64,000 nucleotides of DNA from an uncultured Bacteroidales bacterium (GTDB lineage: Bacteria; Bacteroidota; Bacteroidia; Bacteroidales; P3), in NCBI GenBank assembly GCA_905234665.1, contig CAJOIV010000021.1:1-64000 (forward strand). The letters are read 5' to 3'. Within the stretch, counting starts at the first letter, position 1. Each line of letters begins with the position of its first letter. The notes under the pieces were generated by a model. That model was not told the origin of the DNA. It worked only from the letters and a program-made list of their open reading frames with translations, and did not search any database. This document shows positions 1-8,102 of the stretch, one piece after another. The position numbers and the translations under genes are program-made.

Positions 1-1108
1 TGGGGAAGTCGGCATAGCGGTTGGCGATGTCGAGCAGCATGGCCTCCTCGTCGGGGGTGAGGGGGACATGGGGCGAATAGGTGCGTATGTTGTCCTGCAG
101 GTGCTCCATGTAGGTCATGCCGCTGAGCACGGTGAGCACCCTGGGCTGGTTGCCGCTGAAGCGGAACGACCACGAGGCCAGACTCTTCTCGGGTGCGAGG
201 GCCTTGAGATCGTCGGTGGCGAACTTGGGCAGGCTGGCCAGACGGCCGCCCAGCAGGGGCTCCATGACGAAGACGGGGATGTCGCGCTCCGCCAGCTGGT
301 TGTAGAGGTATTCGGAGTTGGCGTCGCCGATGCCGTCCTCGGACAGCGAGGCGGCGTGGCGCCAGTTGATGTAGTTGTGCTGGATGAGCACCTGGTCCCA
401 ATGCACTTTGCCGTGGAGCGAGAGGGCGTAGTCGAACACATTCACGTCGCCGTGGTAGGAGAAGCCGAGGTTGCGGATGACGCCTTTCTCGCGCTGCTCC
501 ATGAGCCATTCGAGGATGCCGTTCTCCTCGAAGCGGGCCTTGAAGGCGCTCATGGCATCCATGCGTGCGCCGTCTTTGCCGCGCATGGGGAGACCCACGC
601 AGTGCAGCATATAGAAGTCGAGATAGTCGGTCTGGAGCCTCTCGAGCGACTGGTGGAACATCTCGATGCTGCCCTCGCGGGTGGCCGTCTCGGCCGACAT
701 GTTCGACATCTTGGTATCAATGAGATAGCTGCTGCGGGGGTGACGGCTGAGGGCGATGCCCATAGCCTTCTCGCTGCGGGCGCGGCAGTAGCGCGGGGCG
801 GTGTCGTAGAGGTTGACGCCGTGGGCCAAGGCATAGTCCGTCAGGCGGTTGATCTGCTCCTGGTCGAGGTCGCGCTCCTGCTCGGGGAGGTCGCTGTCCT
901 GCACCACGGGGAGGCGCATGCAGCCATAGCCCAGCAGCGAGACGCGCTCGCCGTGGGTGCCCGTGCGGTAGGTCATCTTGTCGGTGGGCACCTCGCCAAG
1001 TTCAAACCCCTCGGCCTGTGTGGCGTTGGGGTTCTTGCATCCGGCGGCAAGGGCGGCGGTGGCCACCGCCCCGGCACCCAGTCCTTTCAGGAAATCTCGT
1101 CTGTCCAT
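1..1108 (-). CDS. Tat-exported aldo/keto reductase (3' end beyond window)
   Basis: The minus-strand frame opens at 1108 with MDRRDFLKGLGAGAVATAAL, a twin-arginine signal (RRDFLK plus an alanine-rich hydrophobic stretch) ending near AAGC, so the product is probably exported folded and possibly lipidated. The body reads as an aldo/keto reductase barrel: VSLLGYGCMRLP near residue 55, then HGVNLYDTAPRY, SRHPRSSYLIDTKM, and DYLDFYMLHCVG. Such enzymes reduce carbonyls with NAD(P)H; the substrate cannot be read from sequence. Members of this Bacteroidetes group often carry a C-terminal 4Fe-4S ferredoxin module, which would lie outside the window. About 369 codons are present without a stop. The next gene upstream, a CPBP protease on the same strand, ends 128 bases away across a repeat, so co-transcription is uncertain. 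Confidence 0.88.
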   Translation of the reverse strand, partial: MDRRDFLKGLGAGAVATAALAAGCKNPNATQAEGFELGEVPTDKMTYRTGTHGERVSLLGYGCMRLPVVQDSDLPEQERDLDQEQINRLTDYALAHGVNLYDTAPRYCRARSEKAMGIALSRHPRSSYLIDTKMSNMSAETATREGSIEMFHQSLERLQTDYLDFYMLHCVGLPMRGKDGARMDAMSAFKARFEENGILEWLMEQREKGVIRNLGFSYHGDVNVFDYALSLHGKVHWDQVLIQHNYINWRHAASLSEDGIGDANSEYLYNQLAERDIPVFVMEPLLGGRLASLPKFATDDLKALAPEKSLASWSFRFSGNQPRVLTVLSGMTYMEHLQDNIRTYSPHVPLTPDEEAMLLDIANRYADFP

Positions 1109-1236
1109 ATAATGTTTATTGTTTATCGGTTATTGGTTATTGGAGACACACTCCTCCGGTCCTTCGGACCACCTCCCCTAACTTAGGGGAGGAGTGGGCG
1201 GCAGCCGTCTATAACCAATAACCTTTGACCTATAAC
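1109..1236. repeat. Intergenic stretch with AT-rich TATAACC-type repeats and one short MITE-like palindrome
   Basis: No gene is seen here. The stretch holds two short AT-rich arrays: variants of GGTTATTGGTTATTGG at 1126-1143 and of CTATAACCAATAACC at 1208-1236. Between them, 1147-1200 is a half-length copy of the element found at 56140 and 63019. It starts with the same CACACTCCTC terminus and contains the CTCCCCTAA-C-TTAGGGGAG palindrome at 1173-1191. It lacks the second half and the right terminus of the full copies. Confidence 0.7.
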
Positions 1237-2544
1237 CTATTTTTCTGTTTTTACCGTTATCAGTTTCACTTTCTTGCCCGAAGGCACATATTCCATGCGG
1301 AAGCCGTAGATGGCGTCATACACCGATTCGTATTTCCCCATCATCTGGGTCACCACGTTATCGCCGCGTGTCATCTGGAGGGCGTAATGGTAAACCACGC
1401 TGTCATCCTCGGCTGCATACGACACCAGATGACGGGTGGAACGGACGATGACGCTCTGGAGCACACGGTTCATGGCCATTTCCACATCGGACGGGTTGGC
1501 CTCGCTGTCGTTGATGTTCACCCGCGAGCCGTCGGCGGTGTACACCAGATAGATGTCCTGCAGTTCGACCTCGGTGGTGTCGAACACCAACGGCTCCTCG
1601 CTGAAGGCCTCGTAGTCCTTCAGGAAGCAGTCGAGCAGTCTGCGGGACGACGGGTCAAATCCGTTGGAACTATGCACCTTATAAATCACGCGTTCCTCAA
1701 TCGACTCATTCTTCGCCACCCAGTCGTAGTAGGTCCCTTCGGAGAAATCCGTTCCGAAATACTTCATGTCGTTGAGCATCTCGACGGCAATCTGGGCCGG
1801 TTCGCCCACAAAGTACGCCTGGTCCTCGCCATAGACGCCCCCCAAGGTCAGCGCTTCGTCCAGCCCGGCCTTGTCGCCCAGCGGCCTGGCGGCGCAGAGC
1901 TCGGTGTGCAGTTCCCCGCCGTCGTCCATCACGTAGGTGTTCGCCACGGGGTCGGCGACGAAAACCAGCGGCCAGAGGATGGCCAGCGAGTTGTTGGTCA
2001 CGTGCAGCAGGCAGGAGAACCAGATGCTGAGGTTGATGGTCAGCCAGCACATCACCAGGGCCATGCCGAAGATGTCGAGCAGACCCAGCACCATGCCCCA
2101 GCCGAAGGAGCCAAAGCCCGAGATGTGACACAGGGCAAAGCACGCCGATGTGATGAGGGCGTTGATCCACCGTTGTTTGAAGGTGTCCTTGACCTTCAGC
2201 CACACGATGATGAAAGCCACGATGAACAGCAGCCCCCAGAGGCCCATCTCGCTCACCGCGAAGAAGGCCATCAGGGCCAGGCAGACGATGGTCGTCCACA
2301 TCTTGCCCACGCCCCAGAGGCGGAAGGCGAACTCTTCGAACACAGGCTGTATGAGACACAGCAAGAGCAGTGTGAGCACCGGCATGTGCTGGAAGATGCC
2401 CTTGGCCATCTCCATCAGGGCCGACTGGCCTTCCACATAGCCCGCCTTGCTGAGCACTTCGGACAGCACCAACGAGACAATCCAGATGCCCAGGCCAATG
2501 AAGAGCATCGGGAGAAAACGTTTGTCGTATCGCTTAAATTTCAT
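1237..2544 (-). CDS. CPBP-family (CAAX-type) intramembrane metalloprotease with long soluble tail
   Basis: The protein has 435 residues. The first ~195 residues are membrane-embedded with about six hydrophobic segments and carry the family's three motifs: EEFAFR at 70-75 (EExxxR), FALCH at 136-140 (FxxxH) and HVTNN at 181-185 (HxxxN). These supply the presumed catalytic glutamate and metal-binding histidines. Residues ~200-435 form a soluble, mostly beta-predicted extension (VADPVANTYVMDDGGEL onward) that is not part of the usual 200-280-residue family core and shows no motif I know. Known relatives cleave prenylated proteins, process peptides or act in self-immunity; nothing nearby decides among these. 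The start is the ATG after an AT-rich leader. It is divergent from the DUF2589 cassette across a 505-base gap. Confidence 0.85.
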   Translation of the reverse strand: MKFKRYDKRFLPMLFIGLGIWIVSLVLSEVLSKAGYVEGQSALMEMAKGIFQHMPVLTLLLLCLIQPVFEEFAFRLWGVGKMWTTIVCLALMAFFAVSEMGLWGLLFIVAFIIVWLKVKDTFKQRWINALITSACFALCHISGFGSFGWGMVLGLLDIFGMALVMCWLTINLSIWFSCLLHVTNNSLAILWPLVFVADPVANTYVMDDGGELHTELCAARPLGDKAGLDEALTLGGVYGEDQAYFVGEPAQIAVEMLNDMKYFGTDFSEGTYYDWVAKNESIEERVIYKVHSSNGFDPSSRRLLDCFLKDYEAFSEEPLVFDTTEVELQDIYLVYTADGSRVNINDSEANPSDVEMAMNRVLQSVIVRSTRHLVSYAAEDDSVVYHYALQMTRGDNVVTQMMGKYESVYDAIYGFRMEYVPSGKKVKLITVKTEK

Positions 2545-2725
2545 AGAACAAATGGTTTAATACTTTATTTGATATCCCTTTAACGCGCCGACGGCGTTTT
2601 TATTGTCCTCCGTCGTTTTTTTTCACCTTTGCCGCAACTTCGACTCACGCCCGAGACGTCTCTGCCTGACCCTGGCCGCCCTGTCGCCGCGCCTTCGCCG
2701 GAAGCTCGCTTCATCCATGTTTGTT

Positions 2726-2788
2726 CTTCGTTTCTTCTTCGATTGTTCTTCGTTTTGAAATCGAAGAACAATCGAAGAAGAAACGAAG
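2726..2788. repeat. 27-base perfect inverted repeat built from TTCTTCG units (copy A)
   Basis: The left arm 2726-2752 and right arm 2762-2788 are perfect reverse complements over 27 bases, with a nine-base loop (TTTTGAAAT). The arms are made of repeated TTCTTCG/ATTGTTCTTCG words. Outside them, GC-rich flanks are also imperfectly complementary (GCCGCGCCTTCGCCGG at 2687-2702 against GAGGGCGCGGCGAGGCCGG at 2807-2825). A related palindrome with the same words and the same GGGCGCGGCGA flank lies at 43665-43730, again between divergent genes. It is too far from either gene end to be a simple terminator. Confidence 0.85.
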
Positions 2789-2963
2789 ATAAATCGAAGA
2801 AGAAGCGAGGGCGCGGCGAGGCCGGGGTGAAGACGGGGTGGAGCCGGGGTGCCGACGATGGACAGGGAGGGCTGCGCATGGGGGCAGAGAGGGGGAAGAT
2901 GCGGGGAAACGGGTGGCCTGTTGAGAAAAAATTTTGTTAAATTTGCAGCATTTGTGACAAAAA

Positions 2964-2997
2964 TTTGGTGACAATTCAAAAAATATGCGTATATTTG
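2964..2997 (+). promoter_or_regulatory. Bacteroidetes-type promoter for the DUF2589 operon
   Basis: TTTG at 2964-2967 and TATATTTG at 2990-2997 match the Bacteroidetes -33/-7 consensus (TTTG, then TAnnTTTG) with a 22-base spacer. Transcription would begin near 3004, leaving a ~45-base AT-rich leader with no Shine-Dalgarno before the ATG at 3050, as is usual in this phylum. It is the only good match ahead of the nine-gene cassette. Confidence 0.7.
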
Positions 2998-3049
2998 CAG
3001 CGTCAAAAGAAGAGACAAGAAACATAATACTAATTAAAAATAATCAGTT

Positions 3050-3898
3050 ATGGCAGGAAATGATGCAAGCAGCAAAACACTTGGAGCACTGAATGGTATC
3101 CCCTTCGAGAGCATCATCGGAGGGCCTCTCTCCGCATGTATCAAGGCCCAGGCCGAAGCCGCCGTGTCGACGGTCAATTTCATCGAGTCGGTGGGCTTGA
3201 CCAAGGGTGCGGACGGCCGGAGCGAGGCCGTTTATGTGGTCTTCACCTATGTACAGAATGGCCGCAAGGTGAACGTCAGCGTCCCCCTGCTGGCCATCGT
3301 CCCCATCCCCTACATTGCCATCAACAACATCAGCCTCGACTTCAAGGTGGCCATCACAGGCACTGACTCGTCGTCGGTGGTCGACGAGGAGTCGCTGGAA
3401 AGCAACGAGACAAAAGAGACCTCGTCGAAGAAAGGCGGCGGTTGGCTCACCACACGCAAGACCAGCAAGATGACCACGTCGGTGTCGACCAAGAAGGACT
3501 CGAAGTCGACGCAGGACTCGGCGTTCAGCATCGAGGCCACGATGGACGTGCACGTGCAGGCCGGCCAGGAGTCGATGCCCGCGGGCATGGCCAAGGTGCT
3601 GGAACTGCTGGGCAGCGCCATGGACGTGGTGCCCGAGAAGGGCGAGCTGACCGTCGAAGGTCCCTACGAGGATGACGCGAAGAAGAAATACCTCATTGCC
3701 CGCTACAAGAGCCCCGACGGACTCTTCACACCGAATGCCATCAAATGCGGCAGCGACGCGGGCAACGTGGTGCAGGACGGCATAGCCAAACGCTTCAACG
3801 TCACCGGCGAGAGCGCCACCATCAATGTCTACGCCCTGGACGAGAACGGAAATGCCGGCAGCGACAAAATCATGGACCGCACCATATCTCTCAAATAA
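3050..3898 (+). CDS. DUF2589-family protein, paralogue 1, with C-terminal beta module
   Basis: The protein has 282 residues, no signal peptide and no membrane segment. Three DUF2589 blocks are visible: a helix-like IIGGPLSACIKAQAEAA (22-38) followed by TVNFIESVGL; a strand pair VVFTYVQNGRKVNVSVPLL and IVPIPYIAI (63-91); and, after a Ser/Thr/Lys-rich loop, STKKDSKSTQDSAFSIEATM leading to ESMPAGMAKVLELL (174-187). Residues ~198-282 are an extra module (GELTVEG, then YKSPDGLFTPNAIKC) shared with the next two genes and Ig-like in pattern. DUF2589 has no established function that I know of. It is the first gene of a nine-gene same-strand run with a strong promoter upstream, suggesting an abundant cytoplasmic structural subunit; that role is inference. 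Confidence 0.85.
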   Translation: MAGNDASSKTLGALNGIPFESIIGGPLSACIKAQAEAAVSTVNFIESVGLTKGADGRSEAVYVVFTYVQNGRKVNVSVPLLAIVPIPYIAINNISLDFKVAITGTDSSSVVDEESLESNETKETSSKKGGGWLTTRKTSKMTTSVSTKKDSKSTQDSAFSIEATMDVHVQAGQESMPAGMAKVLELLGSAMDVVPEKGELTVEGPYEDDAKKKYLIARYKSPDGLFTPNAIKCGSDAGNVVQDGIAKRFNVTGESATINVYALDENGNAGSDKIMDRTISLK

Positions 3899-3929
3899 CC
3901 CTATACCTTAACCATTAAACTGTAATTCC

Positions 3930-4820
3930 ATGGCACAGAACTCAACAATAGACACAACCCCCTCGTCGGTGGCAACCAACGCACTGAACGACCTGCCATT
4001 CGACAACCTTATCGGTGGACCCCTCAACGCCTGCGTCAAGGCCCAGGCCGACGCGGCCATGACCACATGGAACTTCATCAAGGAGGTGGGCCTGTCGGAA
4101 GACAAGGACGGCAACCGCACACTGAACTACGTGTCGTTCACCTACAACAAGAACGGCCGCCAGTGCACCGTCAACGTCCCCCTGCTGACCATCGTCCCCA
4201 TCCCCTATATCGCCATCCGCGATATCGACATCGCCTTCAAGGCCAAAATCTCGGCCTCGTCGTCGACCACCGAGACCAAGAAGGAGAGCGTCGAGAAGAA
4301 CTTCAGCAACAAGACCAAAGTGTCGGGCGGCACCTGGTTCGTGCGCGCCTCGACCGAGTTCCAGGCAGGATACTCGAGCAAGAAGGACTCGACCGCCACA
4401 CGCGATTCGAAGTACTCGGTGGAGTACACCATGGACGTGGCCGTCAAAGCCGGACAGGACGACATCCCCGCCGGCATGGCCAAGATACTGGAACTGCTCA
4501 ACGAGTCGGTCGACACCGTCGAGAAGGGCGGCAACCTGCACCTCTCGACCTCGGTGGTGAACCTCGCCAGCGAGAACAACGCCGACCACTTCATCTACAT
4601 CACCTACAAGGACGAAGACGGCCTGTACAAGAACGACAAGAGCCTCATCTCGGTCAAGAAACGCGACACTTCGGGCAACTTTACCGCCGCCACCAACGAG
4701 GACTGCAAGCTGAACGAGGACGACCCCGGATTCACCCTCGAGTTCCTCACGGAGGGAACCTATCAGATTTCCGCCGGCACGAAAGGCGACAAGAAGGCCA
4801 CCGTGCAGGTGATACATTAA
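3930..4820 (+). CDS. DUF2589-family protein, paralogue 2, with C-terminal beta module
   Basis: The protein has 296 residues and lies 31 bases after paralogue 1. The block order is the same: LIGGPLNACVKAQADAAMTT with NFIKEVGL, VSFTYNKNGRQCTVNVPLL with TIVPIPYIAI, a Lys/Ser-rich loop (KKESVEKNFSNKTKVSGGTW), SSKKDSTATRDSKYSVEYTM, then DIPAGMAKILELL. A ~100-residue tail begins at GGNLHLSTSVV and contains YKDEDGLYK, the counterpart of the DGLF motif of paralogue 1, and ends in a strand-rich EGTYQISAGTKGDKKATVQV pattern. There is no signal peptide and no cysteine pair of note. It is clearly the closest relative of paralogue 1 and probably arose by tandem duplication. A partner in the same assembly is likely but unproven. 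Confidence 0.85.
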   Translation: MAQNSTIDTTPSSVATNALNDLPFDNLIGGPLNACVKAQADAAMTTWNFIKEVGLSEDKDGNRTLNYVSFTYNKNGRQCTVNVPLLTIVPIPYIAIRDIDIAFKAKISASSSTTETKKESVEKNFSNKTKVSGGTWFVRASTEFQAGYSSKKDSTATRDSKYSVEYTMDVAVKAGQDDIPAGMAKILELLNESVDTVEKGGNLHLSTSVVNLASENNADHFIYITYKDEDGLYKNDKSLISVKKRDTSGNFTAATNEDCKLNEDDPGFTLEFLTEGTYQISAGTKGDKKATVQVIH

Positions 4821-4857
4821 AAGGTAAAACTATATTTAATAAAGGAAAGGACAAACG

Positions 4858-6135
4858 ATGGATTTAGCAAATATGTTCAAGGACCTCACCGGAGGCGACC
4901 TGAAATTAGATTCGAACGTGCTGAACGGCGCACTGGAGACCCTCGGCATCCTCAACCAGAAAAAGGAGGAGAACGACAAGGCCAAAGAAGCGAAGAAGGA
5001 TGGTGATCCGGATGAGACAGAGACAAAAGACAAGAAAGAGATAACCGAGACCGCCGTGCAGACCGACGACGGCAACTTCCGCGCCGCCAACGCAGAACTG
5101 GACAAAGCCGTGGAACTGAGCAAGTCCATGGACGCCAAACTGGACCTGAAGGATGTGGTGGCCCCCACCACTATGGGCGAGACCGCCATCAAACAGATGG
5201 AGAACGTCAACATGTCGAAACTCATCGGCGCGCCCATCAACGCCGCCGTCGAGGCCCAGTTCGACGCCGCCCGCAAGATGCTGGCATGCGTCAAGGAGAT
5301 TGGCGTGAAGGACGACAAGCTGGCCACGGTGACTTTCAACTTCACGACGCACGGCAGGAAGGCCGCCATGACCGTCCCCCTGCTCACTCTGGTGCCCATC
5401 TCGGCCATGCGCATCAAGGAGTTGACCTACGAATTCAAGCTGAAGATTGACACCGGGAGCTCCATCAACCTGCAGAGCTCGGCCGAGAGTTCCATCTCCT
5501 ATGGCACCGGCGTCAGCAGCAAAAGCCAGGGCCAGAGCGGACAGAGCGGCCAAGGTAGCCAGGGCGGACAGGGCGACGAAAAGAAGTCCGACCTCTCGCA
5601 GAAATCCATCGACACCCTGAAGAACGCCGCCAAGCCCGAGTCGACCTTCTCCACCTCGTTCTCGTCGAAGAAGGACTCGCGCGCCACGCAGAGCTCCAAA
5701 TACGACGTCGAGACCACCATGGACATCTCCATGACCGTGGGACCCGAGGACCAGCCCGCAGGCATCTCGAAGATGCTCGAGATACTGAACAACACTATCG
5801 AGATCCACAACCCCGACGGCGAACTGACGGTCGACAACCACCGCGTCGACCTCGTCAACGGCGTGGCCGTGGCCTCGGTGACCTACATCGACGGCAATGG
5901 ACTCTACGCCCCCGGCAAGGTGACCTGCAAACTGAACAACGCCAAGGACGACAAAATCAGGGTCATCGCCATGGACAACGGCAACCAGGTGGACCTCCTT
6001 TTCATCCAGGAAGGATGGTACACCGTCACGGCGGGCAAACTGAGCACCTACATTATCGTCGACGACCCGACCAAGGCCCAAGCCACCACCGCCAAGCCCG
6101 ACGAAGAAGTCGTTCCCCAGGATGATGAGAAATAA
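4858..6135 (+). CDS. DUF2589-family protein, paralogue 3, with acidic N-terminal extension
   Basis: The protein has 425 residues. Residues 1-110 are a charged, probably helical extension absent from other paralogues. The DUF2589 core follows: KLIGAPINAAVEAQFDAA (121-138) with CVKEIGV, VTFNFTTHGRKAAMTVPLL with TLVPISAMRI (158-186), a long linker rich in Ser, Gln and Gly at ~200-255 (including SGQSGQGSQGGQGD), SSKKDSRATQSSKYDVETTM, and QPAGISKMLEIL (299-310). The C-terminal module shares GELTV and YIDGNGLYAPGKVTC with paralogues 1 and 2, and ends in an acidic tail. In block 2, IPYIAI is replaced by ISAMRI, so its packing surface differs. It lies 37 bases after paralogue 2 in the same transcript. 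Confidence 0.83.
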   Translation: MDLANMFKDLTGGDLKLDSNVLNGALETLGILNQKKEENDKAKEAKKDGDPDETETKDKKEITETAVQTDDGNFRAANAELDKAVELSKSMDAKLDLKDVVAPTTMGETAIKQMENVNMSKLIGAPINAAVEAQFDAARKMLACVKEIGVKDDKLATVTFNFTTHGRKAAMTVPLLTLVPISAMRIKELTYEFKLKIDTGSSINLQSSAESSISYGTGVSSKSQGQSGQSGQGSQGGQGDEKKSDLSQKSIDTLKNAAKPESTFSTSFSSKKDSRATQSSKYDVETTMDISMTVGPEDQPAGISKMLEILNNTIEIHNPDGELTVDNHRVDLVNGVAVASVTYIDGNGLYAPGKVTCKLNNAKDDKIRVIAMDNGNQVDLLFIQEGWYTVTAGKLSTYIIVDDPTKAQATTAKPDEEVVPQDDEK

Positions 6136-6164
6136 TACATAGATGAACAATAAGGAATAGGACT

Positions 6165-6929
6165 ATGGCAACAACACTGAAAGACATACTCGGAGCCATG
6201 CTGAGCGACGCCATCCGCGCCCAACACGACGCCAACGCGCACCTGCAGATGCTTTCGGAGCAATACGCCGCCAACGGCCGCCTGGCAGGCATGAAACTGC
6301 CCTCGGCCGCCATCGGCGAGCTGACCCTCTCGCTCAACTACGCCATCACCCAGGGCATCGAGGAGAGAGAGGAGGAAGGCATCAACAACCAGAGCATCGA
6401 CAAGGCTCTCAAATACATCTGCAACGAGGTGTCGGAACTGCTCATCAAGACCATGGTGCAGAGCATCCAGACCTCCGGGGCCGACTACAAGACCAACTAC
6501 GCATTCATCGACACCCTCACCGCCAACAAGGAGTTCCTGCGCCACCTGCGCCGCCGCTTCTATGCACTCCTCAACGACAACAAGGAGGGCATCATGAACG
6601 GCGACAAGCTCGACGAGGACACCGTGCGCGGCATCCTCTACGAGTCCGCCAAAGAGCAGCTGCTCGACCACGAGGACATCCGCAACCTCTTCACCCAGGC
6701 CGACGCCGCCGAACTGCGCGAACACATCTACGCCGAGTTCGACCGCGTGCTGAGGAAGGAACTGGACGACATCATGCGCGAAAGCTCGATGCAGTCGTTC
6801 CGCCGCATCCAGCGCTACGGCTCCCTCAACGTGGAAATCGACAACGAGGCCCTGGCACAACTGCCCCCCTCGGCCGTGCAGACGATGACCATCACCATCA
6901 TCCCGCCCGACAACATCACCGTCAAATAG
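6165..6929 (+). CDS. Helical protein of the DUF2589 cassette, function unknown
   Basis: I do not recognise this 254-residue protein as a family. It begins MATTLKDILGAMLSDAIRAQ, and DAIRAQHDANAHLQML faintly echoes the ACxxAQxxAA helix of the DUF2589 proteins; LPSAAIGELTLSLNYAI then resembles the VPLLxIVPI strand block. The middle (~70-220) is predicted to be long alpha helices rich in charged residues (NKEFLRHLRRRFYALLNDNK, AAELREHIYAEFDRVLRKEL). It ends in a short hydrophobic strand, MTITIIPPDNITV. It has no signal or membrane segment. Being embedded 29 bases after paralogue 3 and 37 before the next gene, it is most simply an adaptor or capping subunit of the same system; that is inference. 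Confidence 0.7.
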   Translation: MATTLKDILGAMLSDAIRAQHDANAHLQMLSEQYAANGRLAGMKLPSAAIGELTLSLNYAITQGIEEREEEGINNQSIDKALKYICNEVSELLIKTMVQSIQTSGADYKTNYAFIDTLTANKEFLRHLRRRFYALLNDNKEGIMNGDKLDEDTVRGILYESAKEQLLDHEDIRNLFTQADAAELREHIYAEFDRVLRKELDDIMRESSMQSFRRIQRYGSLNVEIDNEALAQLPPSAVQTMTITIIPPDNITVK

Positions 6930-6966
6930 GCATACGCCAACGCTTAAGCTATAATCTCAAACCATT

Positions 6967-8070
6967 ATGGCAGACAACGAGAACAACGACAACAAACAAT
7001 CATACGGTATTGCGGAGGCATTGACGGAAGCCCTCGAGGCAGCGGTGTTCGCCGACTGCAGCGCGTGCTATAAGGCTTACGACATGATTGAGAAGTACGC
7101 CTATGGCTACGACCCCGACGACGACAGCGCCATGAATCGCGACAACAACAACGACGACACGACTGCCTCCATGAACCGGACGCTCGACATGGCCGAGTTC
7201 AACATCACCGGTTCCGACGGGCAGCTCCGCACGGTGTACATCCCCAAAATCACCATGATGCCCCTGCCGCTGCTGCACGTCACCGAGGCCACCTTCGACA
7301 TCGAGATGAACGCCAACATCGTGACTGTGAAGAACACCGAAGAGGCCAAGATGAACCCCGACGCCACGCCAACTGCTTCCGACACCCCGGGCACCTACCG
7401 GCCCACGGCAGAAGAGGCGGCCGCCAGCCAGGCCATAGCAGGCACAAGACCCAGCTCCACCGACGCGACGGCAGGTTCGAGACCCGCCTCCACCGCCGTG
7501 TCAGGCTCACGCCCCTCCTCCAACACATCGACAGGCTCCAGGCCCACCAGCGACACCACGACAAGCTCGACCTCCAGCAGAAGCACCTCGACAGGCTCGA
7601 GGGCTGCCTCCAGCCGCGGCGGCGTGCGTGTCGACGGCCGGGGCAGCAGGAGGACCGCCTCGACAAACGCCTCGACGCCAACGGAAGCCACCCCCCTGAA
7701 ACTCCAGCGTCCCACCACCGCCGGCCTGCGACGCGAACTGACCGTGGCGGCACGACGCAAAATGCTGGTCGAGAACCGCATCAAGTCATCCACCGTCGCC
7801 ACCACCGGCAAGCAGATGGAAATCGGCGGGACAAAGAGCTCCTCGTCCGAGACCAACACCTCCACCATCAACATGAAGGTGCGCGTCGAGATGAAGCAGG
7901 CCGAACTGCCCTCCGGCATCAAACTCCTGCTCCAGTCCGCCGCCAACGGCCTGGCCATCGCCGCCCGCGACCTGGCGGGAGAGCCCGTCGACGACTATAT
8001 CGACAACATCGACACCCAGGACGGCTTCGGCGAAGGCTATCCCGACGACTATGAAGACATTGCAGAATAA
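6967..8070 (+). CDS. Divergent DUF2589-like protein with Ser/Thr/Arg/Pro-rich repeat linker
   Basis: The protein has 367 residues. The DUF2589 pattern survives in weak form: VFADCSACYKAYDMI (27-41) at the helix block, RTVYIPKITMMPLPLLHVTEATFDI (88-112) at the strand block, and MKVRVEMKQAELPSGIKLLL (303-322) at the MPAGMAKxLELL block. Between strand and third block lies ~180 residues of low complexity, including four ~10-residue repeats starting G[TS]RPxS (159-195) and a basic stretch ending in GRGSRR. The tail is acidic (DDYIDNIDTQDGFGEGYPDDYEDIAE). The DNA under the repeats (about 7439-7560) is itself repetitive. The linker replaces the short loop of the other paralogues and could be a flexible tether or a glycosylation/phosphorylation region; this is inferred from composition only. 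Confidence 0.72.
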   Translation: MADNENNDNKQSYGIAEALTEALEAAVFADCSACYKAYDMIEKYAYGYDPDDDSAMNRDNNNDDTTASMNRTLDMAEFNITGSDGQLRTVYIPKITMMPLPLLHVTEATFDIEMNANIVTVKNTEEAKMNPDATPTASDTPGTYRPTAEEAAASQAIAGTRPSSTDATAGSRPASTAVSGSRPSSNTSTGSRPTSDTTTSSTSSRSTSTGSRAASSRGGVRVDGRGSRRTASTNASTPTEATPLKLQRPTTAGLRRELTVAARRKMLVENRIKSSTVATTGKQMEIGGTKSSSSETNTSTINMKVRVEMKQAELPSGIKLLLQSAANGLAIAARDLAGEPVDDYIDNIDTQDGFGEGYPDDYEDIAE

Positions 8071-8102
8071 CAATCCCCAAGAACAATAAATACAGAGAAC
8101 TC

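Larger units (their letters stand above)
2545..3049. other. Divergent intergenic region: long inverted repeat plus operon promoter
   Basis: I find no gene in this 505-base gap between the CPBP protease (minus) and the DUF2589 cassette (plus). It holds a large, partly GC-rich inverted repeat (core 2726-2788, imperfect outer arms about 2660-2850) and then an AT-rich promoter zone from about 2930 to 3000. Short ORFs across the palindrome on both strands mirror each other and have no coding character. Confidence 0.8.

Noticed and set aside
68-1186. 372-codon plus-strand ORF at the left edge
   Set aside because: The minus strand carries a Tat signal and aldo/keto reductase blocks across the same bases.
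2590-3025. Several small ORFs around the palindromes at 2.6-3.0 kb and 43.4-43.9 kb
   Set aside because: They appear on both strands across inverted repeats, mirror each other's sequence, and lack leaders or codon bias.
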